DNA of 64,000 bases, taken from the NCBI GenBank assembly GCA_024734555.1, contig JANPWX010000038.1, positions 2,366,758 through 2,430,757 of the forward strand. The letters are read 5' to 3'. The position numbers were made by a program, and so were the translations under genes. Shown here one piece after another: positions 39,037-51,755 of the stretch; position 1 is the first letter of the stretch, and every line of letters starts with the position of its first letter. Below the pieces are notes generated by a model, which saw only the letters and a program-made list of their open reading frames with translations, was not told the origin of the DNA and did no database searches. Origin of the DNA: Trochalopteron elliotii. Lineage: Eukaryota; Chordata; Aves; Passeriformes; Leiothrichidae.

Positions 39037-41340
39037 ATGTCAAATAGTGATTTATATAATTGTTTGGATGACCAAAAGGAGGGTTTCCATCCACAGACAA
39101 GATCTGCACAGCATGTAGTGCAAAAAACATCTGGGGTCAATCCAATGATGCATAAAAGCAGAGGTCCCAGCCTCTGGAGGAATACAAGATTTACATGCTA
39201 TCTGTGTTCCTCTTTTTACTCTTTATTCTTAAAACAGCTATTTTATTGGGCCATTTGTTGTCAGATCTTTCTTACCAAGAGCCAGAAAGAACCTCGAACC
39301 ATCTCTCTCTTTTGCAGCCTTTGCCTTGGTGCAAAACTATTTCTCAGGGCTGCTCTTGGCTTCTCTGACTTTTATATTTTTCTGTTCTTCAAACAAAAAT
39401 AGATTTGCAGAATGCTATGAGGCTGATTAACCTTGTCCCCCAAGAAAACAGCCAAAATTGCTGTGGATACAGAACTTTGGGTCTGAGGTAATTTACTCTC
39501 AGAGACAACAGTCTGAAGGGTCTTTCATCTTTTGGTGAAGATGTTTATTACTACACTATTGCTGAGAGGCTACTTTTCTAGGGGCTACTAATTACATGTT
39601 CTAACCTAACTGGATTCATCAAGAATCTTCAAAGACAACCTAGTTGAGAAAATACTCAGTTAACTACAGAAAGTCTTGACAGCCTAGAAGGTACCACTTT
39701 TGATAGTCAATAGTCAGATGACAAAAAGATCAGGCAGTATTATGGAATTCAGCTTTCAAAACAGTTAATGAGTTGTTTTTTTCCCCAAAGCTCACTTTGA
39801 GCAGAGGAAAGATAGCTTAAGTGTCCAGCTTCTGAAAGACCATTGCAAAATGCACAGCTGACAAAGTACAGGAAAGCTGGAGAATGAAGACTGCTAAGCA
39901 AAATATATCGGCAAGCTCCTTCAGATTAACCTAGAACTCCATTAAGAGGGTTCCTTGGTTAGCAAAAAAACATTTCAAAAGAATTATTATTTGGGGAACT
40001 TCATAATCAATCATGATGATAGATGGTTTCATTTGTCTGGGAGAGACGGTTTCAGTACTGTGACAGGGCAAAAAGGAACAACAGCAAATTTGACCGTGAG
40101 CCACTTGGCACAGTGTTTCAGCATATGCTGCTCTGCATCACAGTTTTAGAAGGACAGAAAGCTCTTAGAAAAGTAAGTGGACAGAATCAGTCTCATATGA
40201 GGCAGCCAAAGGCATAAATGCCATTTTCATGTGAAGATTTCTTCAGTTAAAAAAAAACTTGATTCTCCCCATTAGGCAGCAGTCTTTGCTAATAAATGTA
40301 ACTAGTTTTGTTCAAGTATTCTTGGAGTAATATTGAAGTGGCAGACCTCCTTAGTGAGAATGTCCTGAACAAGTAGATACTGAATTAACTGCACTTACAG
40401 ACTGGGCCATGAACTCCTGCACATAGAAGGATTCAGAATTAAGCTATGACTCCACTACAGAGTCTTCACTCAGTGCAAATGATGATGGTCTGTAGAGAGC
40501 AGATATTCCTCATCTGACAATCTGCTCCATGGCCACTGTAATGCTAGTGACACTGGCCTTTAATGAAGCCAGTGCCACTACAGGATTCATCTGGAGTGAT
40601 GAAGGTCAGCTACATCACTCTCAACATGCCTCTTACCAGCGCAGGACCCAAAGGGGAAAAACTAATGGCTCATCAGTGGCACAGATGTGCCTGCAGGAAA
40701 ATGTTCCTCTGGTTATTTATGGTTGGATAAAGTCATTTACAGAGTCTCAGTGGAGCCAAAGGGCCATAACCAGACAAGAGAATCTATTTTCTTTTTTAAT
40801 CTCCACAGGAATTTCCATATACTGTAACTACATTGCATTCATGGAATGTTTCCCTCAAAGAAAAATCTGTTTCATCCAAACCCACTATTTGAAAGAGATT
40901 TCTGGAGGGGGTTTTCTACAGAATATTTCCCACTAGAAAATCAGGGTGAAATGAAAAATTGACGTGTGTTCAATGTAATCTACCCATTTAGTTGGGGCAA
41001 AAGAAAGCAGGAACTATAAAAGAGAATGAGATAAAAGAGCCGATTACCCAGTGCCTTCAACGGTCATCAGAAATACCTGATGAACACGCAGTTTAATATT
41101 AATGTTGCTCAAGCAAAATATTCTAATATCTACAAAGGTATTTTTGAAACAATTTTCCATCAGAAGAAAGGAGGTTCTATGTTTTCACTTTTGAAGAGAT
41201 TGAGGACAAAAGAGCACTACCTCAACACTTCCCATGTGACAAAATTCCTTTTAGAGATGATTTTTAGCAATGATTGGCAAGAAGTTCTCTTTGATGACTG
41301 TAAACAGAAGTTAATGAGAAGAAAAGACTAGGTGAACCTT
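39037..41340 (+). other. Run of short plus-strand open frames, unidentified, possibly decayed coding sequence
   Basis: Five ATG frames of 64-135 codons occur one after another on the plus strand (39,037-39,402; 39,955-40,149; 40,023-40,217; 40,529-40,936; 41,080-41,331), and I see no comparable frames on the minus strand in this interval. The DNA is a little less AT-rich than its flanks. None of the translations shows a motif of a family I know (no reverse transcriptase, transposase, zinc finger or integrase signature). It could be the remains of an old transposon or retrocopy, an lncRNA, or chance. No splice or promoter evidence supports a gene, and I do not call a CDS. Confidence 0.2.
40545..40580 (+). 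other. Inverted repeat: 13-bp stem with 10-base loop
   Basis: TAGTGACACTGGC (40,545-40,557) pairs with GCCAGTGCCACTA (40,568-40,580) at 12 of 13 positions around the loop CTTTAATGAA. Pairing does not extend into the flanks, so the structure is shorter than a typical pre-miRNA hairpin. It could be part of a transposon terminus or simply a chance palindrome. Confidence 0.7.
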
Positions 41341-42150
41341 GAGATGGACAAAGCTGAGGTATTCAGAAGATGCAAAGCAAAGGCAGAAAGAGGACATAGA
41401 ACGAGAAGTCGGCATACAAATGAAGTGCAGGGTTGGGAAGCAACTGAAAAAAGATGGTTAAAGCTTAAGTAGTCTTCCTGCTAATGGTCTCAAGTATTTT
41501 TTCTGTCTTAAACCTCAAAACTTAATTTATTAAAGATTCTCATTACATCTACATGCTAGCCTGAGTACATGATATTTACTAGTATTCTTAAAAAAAATTG
41601 TTGCTTAACTTTCATAGGACTTTAACCCCCCTGCTTGAACAGTGAAAAACGATCATTCTTTAGATAGCTTCATATATATAGGAAACTTTCTACACACAGG
41701 TGCATCAACATTGAATTACTCTATTTATCTTCATATCATTTGTCATACACAAAACAGAGTATTACTTTTAAATTACAAAGTATCTGTCTCAAAATCATTT
41801 TACACAAATTTAATCAGCCCTGTTATAAAGTGAATCATCATTTCCTTCAGCCACCACATCAGAAGTTTTAAGAAATTTTTTCGTAATTTCAGCATTCATT
41901 CTTCATTAGCCTTCTCCAAAAAGTCAAGATAGATCCTGATACTTGTGCCATATTATATAAGGAAAGGATTTTTATATTGTTTTTCAAATTCTGTAATTTA
42001 AAACGCTGTCCAAATTCTGTGTTGCATTGTTTTATTTAACTGTATTTAACAGAAAAATGCAAACTCATCAATAAAAATATTTTGGCTTTCAACTATATGG
42101 TCAATCTACTTAGTCAGGAAGTGCTAAGAAGATCTATAGTCACAATGCTC

Positions 42151-42222
42151 CCCAAAACAAAACAAAACAACAACCAAATACAACAAAGAAAACCAAGAAA
42201 ACAAACAAAAAGAAACAAAAAT
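42151..42222. repeat. A/C-rich low-complexity tract, (AAAAC)n-like
   Basis: Imperfect AAAAC, CAACAA and AAACAAAC units over about 70 bases with no T. Confidence 0.85.
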
Positions 42223-45200
42223 CTTCATAAGCAGGATATATGTGTGCATAAAACTGAGGAATCAGTAGTTACCATTTTACATGTAGCACATATGTTCATG
42301 ACAAACACTTTTATTGTCTACATAATTTCAATAAATCCTGCAGACTGTTATCTTTTTGAAACAGTGATTAGATTACCCTATTGCAAAAATCACAAGTAAT
42401 TAATAATATTTTTGAATATTTGTGTGCAGTTCTGAAATTTATGTTTACATTTTAACTTATTAATTATTTACTTATGCATTCAAAAAGAAAATGTGGAAGC
42501 TTTTTAATTGTTAATGATGACAAGAAAAAGTTTGAAAAAGTTTAAAAAAGTCAAATCTGGATCTTCTCCGTCAATGAAAACAGTAAAGAAACTTCTACAT
42601 GATTAAAACGTTACCCTTAAATGATGCTTTCCAGAAAAATGCATACTCATATTAGCAAATAAATTCTTGATTTTATATCAGATAAAACGTTTTTAACCTA
42701 ATTTCCTAGTGAAAACTACTGTGGTAAATGACAGAATTTACAGAGCCATGAAATGGACAGAGAAATATGTTGAGTGTGTTAAAGAATAAGATATTTTTGT
42801 AACCATTCTTTGTGCAACTTATATCATGTGGTCTGCTACTTCAGTAAAATGAATGTTCACTGGCCTACTTTTAGATATAGATTTGAAAATCATGATGCAA
42901 AGCATAAAATATTAATTAATATATCTATTTAGAGGTACTTTTTAGAAGCTTGTACAATGGCACAATTGTTCAGCACACGACATTTTGACATAACAGCACA
43001 ATAGTCTCCTCAATGCATAAAACACAAATGTACTTGCTTTAAGTAGGATACATATTTATATAGGAAGATGAGGAGCCAAAATAAAAACTATGTGTGTTCA
43101 CCTATACTTATTTTAGCTCTACCCCAAAATACATTAACAAGTGAAACAATCCAAATGCTGATGAACAGCTGTGAGTTTCACAAATTGTCTCTGGACTTTA
43201 CTAAACTGGACATAAAATATTGTGTACTCTGCTTCTAAACAAAAGTGTAGGTGAGTGCAATTTTAATTTAACAACATGGCTTTTCTGTAAGCACACTAAA
43301 GCACACTTTGAGTCACAGAATAACCTCCAATGAAATCAATAAGCATTAAGAATTTAAATAGCTTCCAAGACTGGGGACACAGAATTTACTACAGGGTACG
43401 AACAGTCTCAATTTGGCAAGGCCAGAGTGCTTTGCTGAATAAGGAGTTTGAGATATGCGCAAAGTTTAGCTGTAAAATATTTTACCAAGTATGGCCCATA
43501 ATGACAAATTAAGTGAAAATCAAGAATACTTCTAATCTTTCAAAAATACTTTTAGCTTAAAATTAATTAAACTTCTTTCACAACATTTTTAATGGCACAG
43601 GCTTTTAAATCTTATTTCTTCCCTTGAATCTGTTCAGCTATCCAATAGACTATGATTTTAAGATTTGGTTCATGTTTTGTAAATTGATCTATGAAAAATC
43701 AAAAATGTTCAAGAGATTAGTTATAGCTTAAACAAAAATCAAATATTAGCTTCTGAAGACCATTAGCTGGGGTTTTCTACAATATAAATTATAACTTGCA
43801 GTATTGAATTCCTTATAAGAAATATATTGATAAATACTTGCATTTTTCAAGTTTCCCTGGACAGTTTTCATGAAATCGAGTGCCTAGTCCATGAAGTCTT
43901 CTGTCCTTATTTAAAATGAATATGGATTTTGACACATGTTCACAGATGGTTACCTAGGAAATTCTAGCATGCTTTGGACATAACTGAAAGAAGTTATTCT
44001 CAGAAGCATCTGCAATTTTAGGAGGATGCTACTTGAGAACTACGCATATAAAAAAGTGAAAAGATTAGGCTCTGTCACCACGGATGTGTCAGTTTCTCCA
44101 TTACCCAGATCAAATTTAGCTATAGTTTGCATAAAGAGGAAGGGTGATTCACCTTGGGTCAAAGATTCAGTGCTCAGTAAAGTTTTCAGTGACCTTATCT
44201 ATTGCTGTCACTTTCCACTGTAGGGATCAATTTAACTTTACAGCATCCAAAGCCTCTTTTATTCCATTTTGCTGCAACAGCACAATTCAACACAATTCTT
44301 TAATTGAGTGCTCTTAGGTCCCCAGTGGGCACTTAAGACTCTCAGGGTAATTGTGTAATAGAATACACAGTCTGACTGGCTGCAACCTACTGGATTTCTT
44401 TTTTGTTCTGACACTCCAGAACAAAAACAAAAAACCTTCTTCACCCTTCTACTCTCCAAAGTATGATCATAGAAGATTTTTTTTTTTTTAAGAGGGGAAA
44501 AAAGGGATAGGGAGGATAAATATGAATAATGTGAATATCCAAGGAATGCTAACAAAATTCAGAAAAAAAATAATTTGGCCACAAGCATTCAGTACAAAAT
44601 TGAATTCATCGCCTGCAAAGTAAAGACTGATTTAAACTCACTCATAAAAGCAGCATTAAGGAGAAATCTAGATCTTCAGACAAGAAATTCTGATGTAAGA
44701 TTAAATGCTGTACAAGGTTATACCATCCAAAGCCTCAGGTTTTAATATATGTTTTTCTTTAGCTCACCTGGTAAATCTGGCAAACAGAATTAGCTATGCA
44801 GGCCATCTACTCAACATGTCCTCAAAGTCAAACAGAATCAGTAGTTACAGCACTTCTTCATCATATGCTCTTTTAAAAAGTTATTTTATATTTATTATTT
44901 CTATTGCATACAGGTGGTTGCTGGTACACAACAGCAAATTGAATGTATTTTATAAAAACAGTTATAGATCTCAAATATTGTTCAGGACTTAATAACATTA
45001 TCATCCACCTTGTTTGCAACCTAAAAAGTCAGATTTCCAGGGGAAGCTGAAAGAGATATGATGGACCCTTTAGCTCTAAAAATCCCTACATAAGATTCCT
45101 TGCTATTTCAGCTTTGAAATTAGTTAGGGGACAAGAACTAATACTAATAAATTATTCAGTTAAATTTGCACAACTAGATGCCATTTACAGTATTTTAAAC

Positions 45201-45543
45201 ATTCATTTTCAAACTTTCTTTTAAGAAGGCGTAGTCACAGAGCAACAGGGTTAGCAAGCTATTTCATAATATGAACATTTAATGATTTAAAATTATTACC
45301 TTCATAGGGAGGCAGTAACTCTAAATTAGTCAATATGATGTTTTATCTGATTTGATTTCAAACTTCAATATCTGTATGTTTTCATGCTGCACTCAGAAAT
45401 TTTGCAAACATGAATTTATTTCTCACATTCAGTGAGGCTTCTCAAGCATTTAACTACACATTTATATGGTTTTTGAGGAAAAGATAAATCATCCATCTAC
45501 TGATAGGTGACAGAAAAAGTAAAGGAAATACTCACTGGTTTAG

Positions 45544-45583
45544 TATATATGTGTGTGTATATATATATATATATATATGTATA
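45544..45583. repeat. (TA)n with embedded (GT)n microsatellite
   Basis: TATATAT, then four GT units, then a longer alternating TA run ending in GTATAA. Confidence 0.95.
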
Positions 45584-47718
45584 AATCTGTTTACTTTTTC
45601 CACCTCAACCCCCACTTCAGAGACTTAAACCAATTCAATGACCTAGGTGGGTATGGAAGGTGTGTTACAGAGACAGCTGGTGTCTGAATCAGCAGGTTAC
45701 ACATCACTGTACTGCAATCTAGATGAGCTTTCAAGATTTAGGCATTTCTCTCTTACTAGCAAGAATAACTCATGTACTGATTGTGATGTTTTAAAGTACA
45801 CAGTCTTGTCTTTAAGTACCTAATGATAGCATATATTTTGAGATAAACCTGAAAGTATAAGTAATGGGCTTTTTCCACCTAAATGTCTGGCTCTTCTATT
45901 AGGGGCTGAGAACTAGCTCTCCTTACAGCAATTATTCTGGCTAAACCCTGTTGTTAAAGAGATAGATGACCAAGACCAGTTAAACTGTTCTTAATCTTAT
46001 GGGTGGAACTGCAAGCAAAATAGTGAATTTTCAATACTGATTACAGAATGTGTATTATAATACTGATTATTGAGAGAGTTGGAAAATTATAATGCATCTT
46101 TTCAACTTCGAATAATTACAGCTCTGTATGAGTCTTTGCAAAATATAAGAAACACACATTTTTGTCTTATTTATATGTTACTTGAAGAATACTGGAAATA
46201 TTATAATTTGGTGCCTACACTGTAAATACACAAGCTTGTAAATGCAGATTGGTCAATTCCATCCTTTAAAAGAAAAGTTTCATGGTTTTTGCCTTATTTA
46301 TTTTCTAAGATGTTTTAAATAAGGAAAAATTTATAAAAGCAACCATTTTTATGGCTTTTATGGTGTATCCAGTATTCCACAGAGGACTATTTTACATGCA
46401 ACATATATCAAAAAATAGCAGTTTAATAAATTCAAGAGGCACCTTGATCAGAGGGCAGGTAAGGAATATGAATGCCACTGCTAAAGAAACAAAACCTGCT
46501 TGGTACTAAATTTATTTCATCCCAACAAAAGAAATTCAGGAAAACTTCAGAAAGAAAAACAAACAAACATAAACAGCCCACAGACTTTAAAAACATGTAA
46601 AAGAGTTCTGTCTTTTCAGAGTATAAAAAGAGCAGCCTCTGAATTCTTTACTGGAATTCAGAAATTGCATTCCCCTCCTCCACCTGCACTACAGAGAGAG
46701 CAATATAACCCATAGCCCACTAAATACAGTATTGCTAAGAGTAGGCCATAAGTGTTGTATTGATGTTGCAAGGACTCAGAAATGAGCTTTGTCAGGATTA
46801 CTTTGTACTTTTCTTGACCTGCCTGGAATTTTGCTTTAGCTTGTTTAGCTATAACAGCTTGACTAGATGGCTATGATTAGTTTGTTTTATTTTTGCATAA
46901 TTATGTATTATATAACTGTAATCCTGTACATACTCTTGCAAAAAGTATTTATTCTGTAGAACAAAACAATCATGGCTCTAACATAATGGTGTAAAGCAGA
47001 GAAATACAGGCTTGGTATGACAGTGGAGGTTTTAAAAGCAGGTTGAAAACCGTGTGGAATGTAGAGGACCACTGGCATGGGATGGTGAGAGACGTGACCC
47101 AGGGTTGGCTCTAGAGAGCCTAGACCTGTAAACTCAGCTATGGATAATTAAAGGAATGCGGGGTAACAAGGAGAAAAGCAAGAAGTATCCAGTATATGCA
47201 ACACACTTTCTATATAGTAAATTCAGCTCTAACATGGACCTACCAACCTACAAAGAAAGAGCAAAGTTGGCAATATGTGTTAGAAGAACATAGAAATGAC
47301 CCTAGGCAGCTCCTACAGTAAGGAGGAAGCAATTACTATTAACATCATATTTCTCTTGTCAATGAACTCAGCATCTTGAAAACTTGCATGTCCAACTGAA
47401 AATGTCAACTGGTAGAAGCCAAGGAGCAGTGGAAGGGTAAATATAAATGCAAGGAAAGGGGTAGATAAAAGAAGTCCATGTTTAATAATTTTACTTTATT
47501 ACTCTTACTGATTTTTCCATAATACAGGAGGGTTTGTTAATTTTTTTTTCTTTATTTTCCTATCACAAATTTGAAGCAATGAATATTCTTTAAATAGCTA
47601 TTTAAGGCTTCAGTTATACAAAGAAAAAATATTGGCTTTACATATATAAGATTTGTTTCCTTTTCCCCTTAGGAAGACAGAATCTTACGTTTAGATCCCT
47701 GCAAAATGGTACTGAACT

Positions 47719-48130
47719 GTTGGCATTTTTTCACAAACGGGACGGGACCACCAGGTGACATGTCAGGAGCTTTATTCAGGCACCAGTCTTGGCTACAGTG
47801 AGGTAAAGCTGACATGTAGGAGATATAGGCACACAGGAAGTGGTACATGCTCTTGTTTACTGTGGGCAGCCAAAGATCTCTTTGTTACAGAGCATTTTAA
47901 AAGTTTTGCAGCCAACTGGTTTATATCTAAAGCTCACAAACAATTGTTCTAGCCAATCACTAAAATAACATGTAGACCTGCATCAAACAATGCTTACTTG
48001 TATGTTTTCTATTAACAATACACAATATTCCATTATCAAGCTTAAAACCTTCTACTATCTTGCTAAGCATATTCTTCTGGAGTCCTAAGGTCTATCTTAG
48101 CCAAACCTAAAATCTTCAACTATTTTTTCA
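47719..48130 (-). mobile_element. LTR-like module of an endogenous retrovirus, minus strand, boundaries uncertain
   Basis: Read on the minus strand, the segment has the usual order of LTR control elements. An inverted CCAAT box (CCAAT on plus at 47,953-47,957) comes first, then a TATA box (GATATAAACC, 47,919-47,928) about 30 bases later. The poly(A) signal AATAAA (47,771-47,776) follows about 145 bases downstream, and then a short GC-richer U5-like stretch with GGTCCCGTCCCG. From memory, the CCAAT-to-TATA part resembles LTRs of avian class II (beta/alpha-like) ERVs. A candidate U5 end (..CCAACA) lies at 47,719, but I found no matching target duplication with a TG start at the other side; a 9-bp direct repeat ATTTTTTCA lies at 47,725-47,733 and 48,122-48,130. 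No primer-binding site, gag, pol or env is visible on either side, so it is a solo or partial LTR. Confidence 0.65.
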
Positions 48131-50260
48131 TGTCCTTGCTTGCTGTATTATTGTCTCTTCTCTACTTTCAGGCTTTGCAGTTGCAGCTAGCTCTAAATTT
48201 TCTGCTCTTTCTGTTTCCAAAGCCTGCTTTCACAGCTTCTAAAAGTCTTCTTATCTTTACTATTTCCCACACCAAACCATTTTTTAGAGTATCAAGACAA
48301 GGAAATAACCTTCTAGTTTATTACAATACTGCAATATTGCAACCTAATGTTCGTTTAGAACAGTTTCCCCCACAATCTTCCACACACTGTTTTTCCTTCT
48401 ACATACCCTTTTTTCCTGTTTGTATGTACCAACTTTTAGATTTAAAAAGAATCCACAGGGGTGTGTGTATTTGTTCAGGCATTTGAAGAAAAAATATTTT
48501 TATGCTTTGCTGTCTGCTTTTAAGATATTTAATCCTAATAGAATGCTATTGCAGTAACATTTTTAATTTCAGTTTCAAGTAACGCAGAATGGCAGAAACA
48601 CTAGATATAATGCATTTATTTCTATAACAACCTACTCTGACAAGACCTCATTATACTTCAGGCTATCATCTGGAGCATCTGTTCACATATCCCTTAAACT
48701 GTGAAGTGGGCAATGTATCAGCACAAAGTGCATGCTAGAACACCAGAGTGATACTAGGATCATCCCTTCTCAAGTGAAAATGAATACCTTTAGCCAAACT
48801 TTTGCATATGTCCTTTCAAAAAAAAAAAAAAAAGTAATTCTATACCCTGCACATCACCAGAACATATGGGCTGCTACTTGCAAAAAAGTAACATGTAAGT
48901 AAAAACATTAGAAGAGACTACATAGAATATGGTTTCCTCATGGAAATATTTCTACAGGACAAGCAGCCTATAGGCTAAATAGGTTGAAGCTATTATAGCA
49001 TCAGGTAACAAATTTCAAAGCTGAAGGTATCTGTAAAGCAACGCATTTTCACTTTTTTGCACACATATTACATCTACTTCAAACAGATCTTGAAATCTGA
49101 AAGACTATGGGGTTTGATTGAAACAAGTGCTATTTCCTTACTAACTGTGCTAATTCAGCAAAATGGTAAAGCTGAGCTGAATCATCATGCAAATCTGTGA
49201 GAAGCTTTAAAATACTAGCTGTAGAATGAATATACATTTTATATTTATTCATGAAGCCAAGAGACTAAAAATCTGAATCTTCCTTACATCTGCTGAACTT
49301 TACAATACACTACAGAGCAAGAATTGTAATATTAAAAATAAAAATAAACCCCAAACCTAGTATAAGGTACAGTCATAGCCATTTGAAATTGGCTATCATT
49401 TATATCACATTATTATAATGTGCAGAGAGCACACATTTCCTGATAGAGCTGTTAGTTATGTTTATGTTCCAGTACAAGACACATGCACAGCATGCTTTAC
49501 TAAAAAGTAGTGTGTAAGAGAAACAGACACTCTGTTTGCATCAGAATTCTAACTGCAGAGGATGCTAAAAATATCTACAATTGCACTCCCAGCTTCATGT
49601 TCAGTTTTCAATCTCCTATCAACCAAAACACCTGAATATTAACGTGAAGTTGGCCATCATTCTGAAATGCATTGACCACCTTTTCTCACAAGACAATAAA
49701 TGTGGTAGAAGCTACACAAACACATTCAAGTGTTGTCCCAAAACAGACTACTGCATGCAATTAGCAAGCTCCAAAGTACTGCAATTTTGAAAACATGCAA
49801 AAACTGATAAACATCCTCAGAGAGCCTCCAGGCACAACTCCAGAGATGAGATATCCTTATTGAAGATATTGCTCCAGAAAACCATTCAGAGGAGCATAGC
49901 CCTTCTTCTTCCTGAAGCTGATCCACAGAATTCCTTCTTCACTAACAGTACAAAGAGATATACCTTACTTGACTTTTCTTCCTGGAAATTATATTTTGTC
50001 TGAAAAGGCTCTTCTTCAGTAGGGAAATATGCCTAGAAGATTCAAGATAAGCATCTTCCATTGCTGCAAGCAGTTGGTCCAACAGTTGTGACTGACCAGA
50101 AGGTACTATGGTTACATGCCAGCATTTCAAAGGTTCTGCTTGCATATTTGGGTGCTGAATAGGCTGGAAGCAATGAGGCTGCTTATATCTGGTCTCTGTC
50201 AACCCTCAGCTCCTTAGTCTACTATTTCCCATCTGCTATATGTCTCACTGAATACTTAAA
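48131..50260. other. AT-rich non-coding stretch, no gene seen
   Basis: A 118-codon plus-strand frame (48,130-48,486) is Leu/Phe/Ser-rich without a recognised motif. A good acceptor-like site (pyrimidine tract ending TTTCAG at 48,170) has no matching donor within a plausible exon. An A16 tract lies at 48,818-48,833. The rest is featureless. Confidence 0.55.
48818..48833. repeat. A16 homopolymer tract
   Basis: 16 consecutive A following TCCTTTC. Confidence 0.9.
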
Positions 50261-50324
50261 ATGAAGAATCAAAGCAGTTCAAAAGAGGAGGAAGAGACAA
50301 AGAGTCTTACCAAAAATTTTAAAG
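50261..50324 (+). other. Possible small exon 1 ending at a GTAAGA donor (weak)
   Basis: The segment ends AAAG|GTAAGA, a good splice-donor match, with the intron starting at 50,325. An ATG at 50,261 opens a 21-codon frame rich in Lys, Glu and Ser, but that frame meets a stop in the next candidate exon if joined directly. A second frame, which ends on a whole codon at the donor, is also open (Lys/Arg-rich) and would keep phase with the next candidate exon. There is no clear acceptor upstream. Two donor/acceptor matches and short open frames can arise by chance in AT-rich DNA. Confidence 0.15.
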
Positions 50325-50414
50325 GTAAGAAAAAAATTAAAATAAGAAGAATTAAGTGGTCAGTTAACAATTTTTCTGATCAAAATTATGGCAAACTTCT
50401 TGTTTTGGTTCCAG

Positions 50415-50512
50415 AGATTTGATGTAGATGAGTTGTCATCTACAGGAGGACTCAGTACTTCAGTAAGTCTAAGGACAAGAAGCCTAAGGACATCTGTGGA
50501 TTATATTTCCTG
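50415..50512 (+). other. Possible 98-bp exon with good splice sites
   Basis: A T-rich tract ending TTGGTTCCAG (acceptor, AG at 50,413-50,414) precedes it and CTG|GTAAGT (donor starting at 50,513) follows, both close to consensus. Frame 1 is open across all 32 codons (Ser, Thr, Arg and Leu-rich, acidic at the start). An alternative internal donor TCA|GTAAGT lies at 50,463. The composition does not identify a protein family. It may be a real exon of a gene or lncRNA whose other exons lie outside the window, or coincidence; an open 32-codon frame in one of three frames is not rare. Confidence 0.25.
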
Positions 50513-51755
50513 GTAAGTTTATGATATGCATTAAGGGAAAAAAAAAAAAAAAAAGACAAAGAAAATGGCTCAGAAAAGTGTAATTCTCCAAAATGTATGG
50601 AGAACCTTATTCTTTCTAACTAGTGACTTATTTTCTATGTCTGAAATGTCTTCAGTTCATAATTTATTTTAGGGATTAGAAATTTCTAAAAGTTCAAATG
50701 AGTCCCAGTTGTCATGTTATGCCAATGTAGTGACATTGTTATGTGTAATATATCATCAAACTGACAATTTTGTCGTACAAAGGGGAATGAAAGATAATGG
50801 ATTACAATGAAGGGCCTTGAACAGATAGATTTCAGAATTTAATGATTTCAGTTTAGAAAAAAAATGCTTTCTCAGGATTGTTCATCTTATTACTCTATTT
50901 TCTCCTTCATTTAGACTTAAAAAGTTGGTAACAGTTTAATCACTACCAAATGTTTCCAACAACTTTATTTTTAATAGTGGCCTTGCTTCAAAGCATTCTA
51001 TATTGCTGCCAATAGCCTGGCAAAGTCTCTGAAAATTACAGACATTAAAAATGGCCATTCCCTACATAAAATGATCTGGCCTTTGTCCATTTCTTTAATA
51101 CTAAATGAACAAAATCCAATAAAAGATTCTTCCTCAGGCTCAAGACATTCTTTCTCCTTAGAATTTATGTGAAATGAGTATGCATGATAAAAAAGAAAGT
51201 AAAATACATTTTACTGGCATGTGGCATGTATGTAAAATCATAACAGAGTGTTCAAAATGTATAAATTTTCTAATGCCTTGTGATAATGCCTCTCCTTTTA
51301 TTTGATTATATACATACACAGGCATGCACCTTTAATAAAAGTAGAACTGCTATAGAAAGGAAAGAAAGACATAGACTGCAAAGTAGCCCATGGTCTTGTA
51401 CCAGCTTCCAGCTGCAATTAGAGCTGGAGCTTGTAACAGACTTTCCCACATATCAAGTGCATATTCTAGCAATTCTGAAGTAGTTGATCAATTTTTCAAT
51501 CTGAAAATTCTCAATCTGAAATACTCATAAAGGAGGAGTTGATTCTTATTTTTAAACATGTCTTCATAATTTTGTATATTGAGAAAAGTACTTGGGGGCA
51601 AACTGGGCACTCTCTGAAAGCACTGAACCATCCATAGAAAAGTGTTACTGATAGAGCTTCACTAGTTTAAGAAAACTCAGTGTAGCTAAGGACACGAGAT
51701 TGAGAATACATCCAAAATTCTTCCCCTTATCATAATTCCACGTGATTTGAAAATG
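50513..51755. other. AT-rich non-coding stretch, no gene seen
   Basis: It begins at the donor site of the candidate exon, and an A17 tract lies at 50,538-50,554. Open frames are below 70 codons. Nothing recognisable precedes the abrupt start of CR1 copy 2. Confidence 0.6.
50538..50554. repeat. A17 homopolymer tract
   Basis: 17 consecutive A after TTAAGGG. Confidence 0.9.

Larger units (their letters stand above)
41341..47718. other. AT-rich non-coding stretch, no gene seen
   Basis: No recognisable coding frame; the longest is about 105 codons (42,082-42,399) and includes an A/C-rich low-complexity run, so it is not credible. Simple repeats at 42,151-42,222 and 45,544-45,583 are listed separately. 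The 46,750-47,160 part is less AT-rich and contains a TATATAA element (46,911-46,917), but I could not identify LTR ends or a poly(A) signal there. Confidence 0.55.

Noticed and set aside
40529..40936. Longest open frame of the window (135 codons, plus strand) as a gene
   Set aside because: No start context, domain, splice or homology evidence; length is within what chance allows in 64 kb over six frames.
46750..47160. Possible further LTR with a TATATAA element and less AT-rich downstream part
   Set aside because: No AATAAA at the right distance, no convincing TG...CA ends and no direct repeats could be found.
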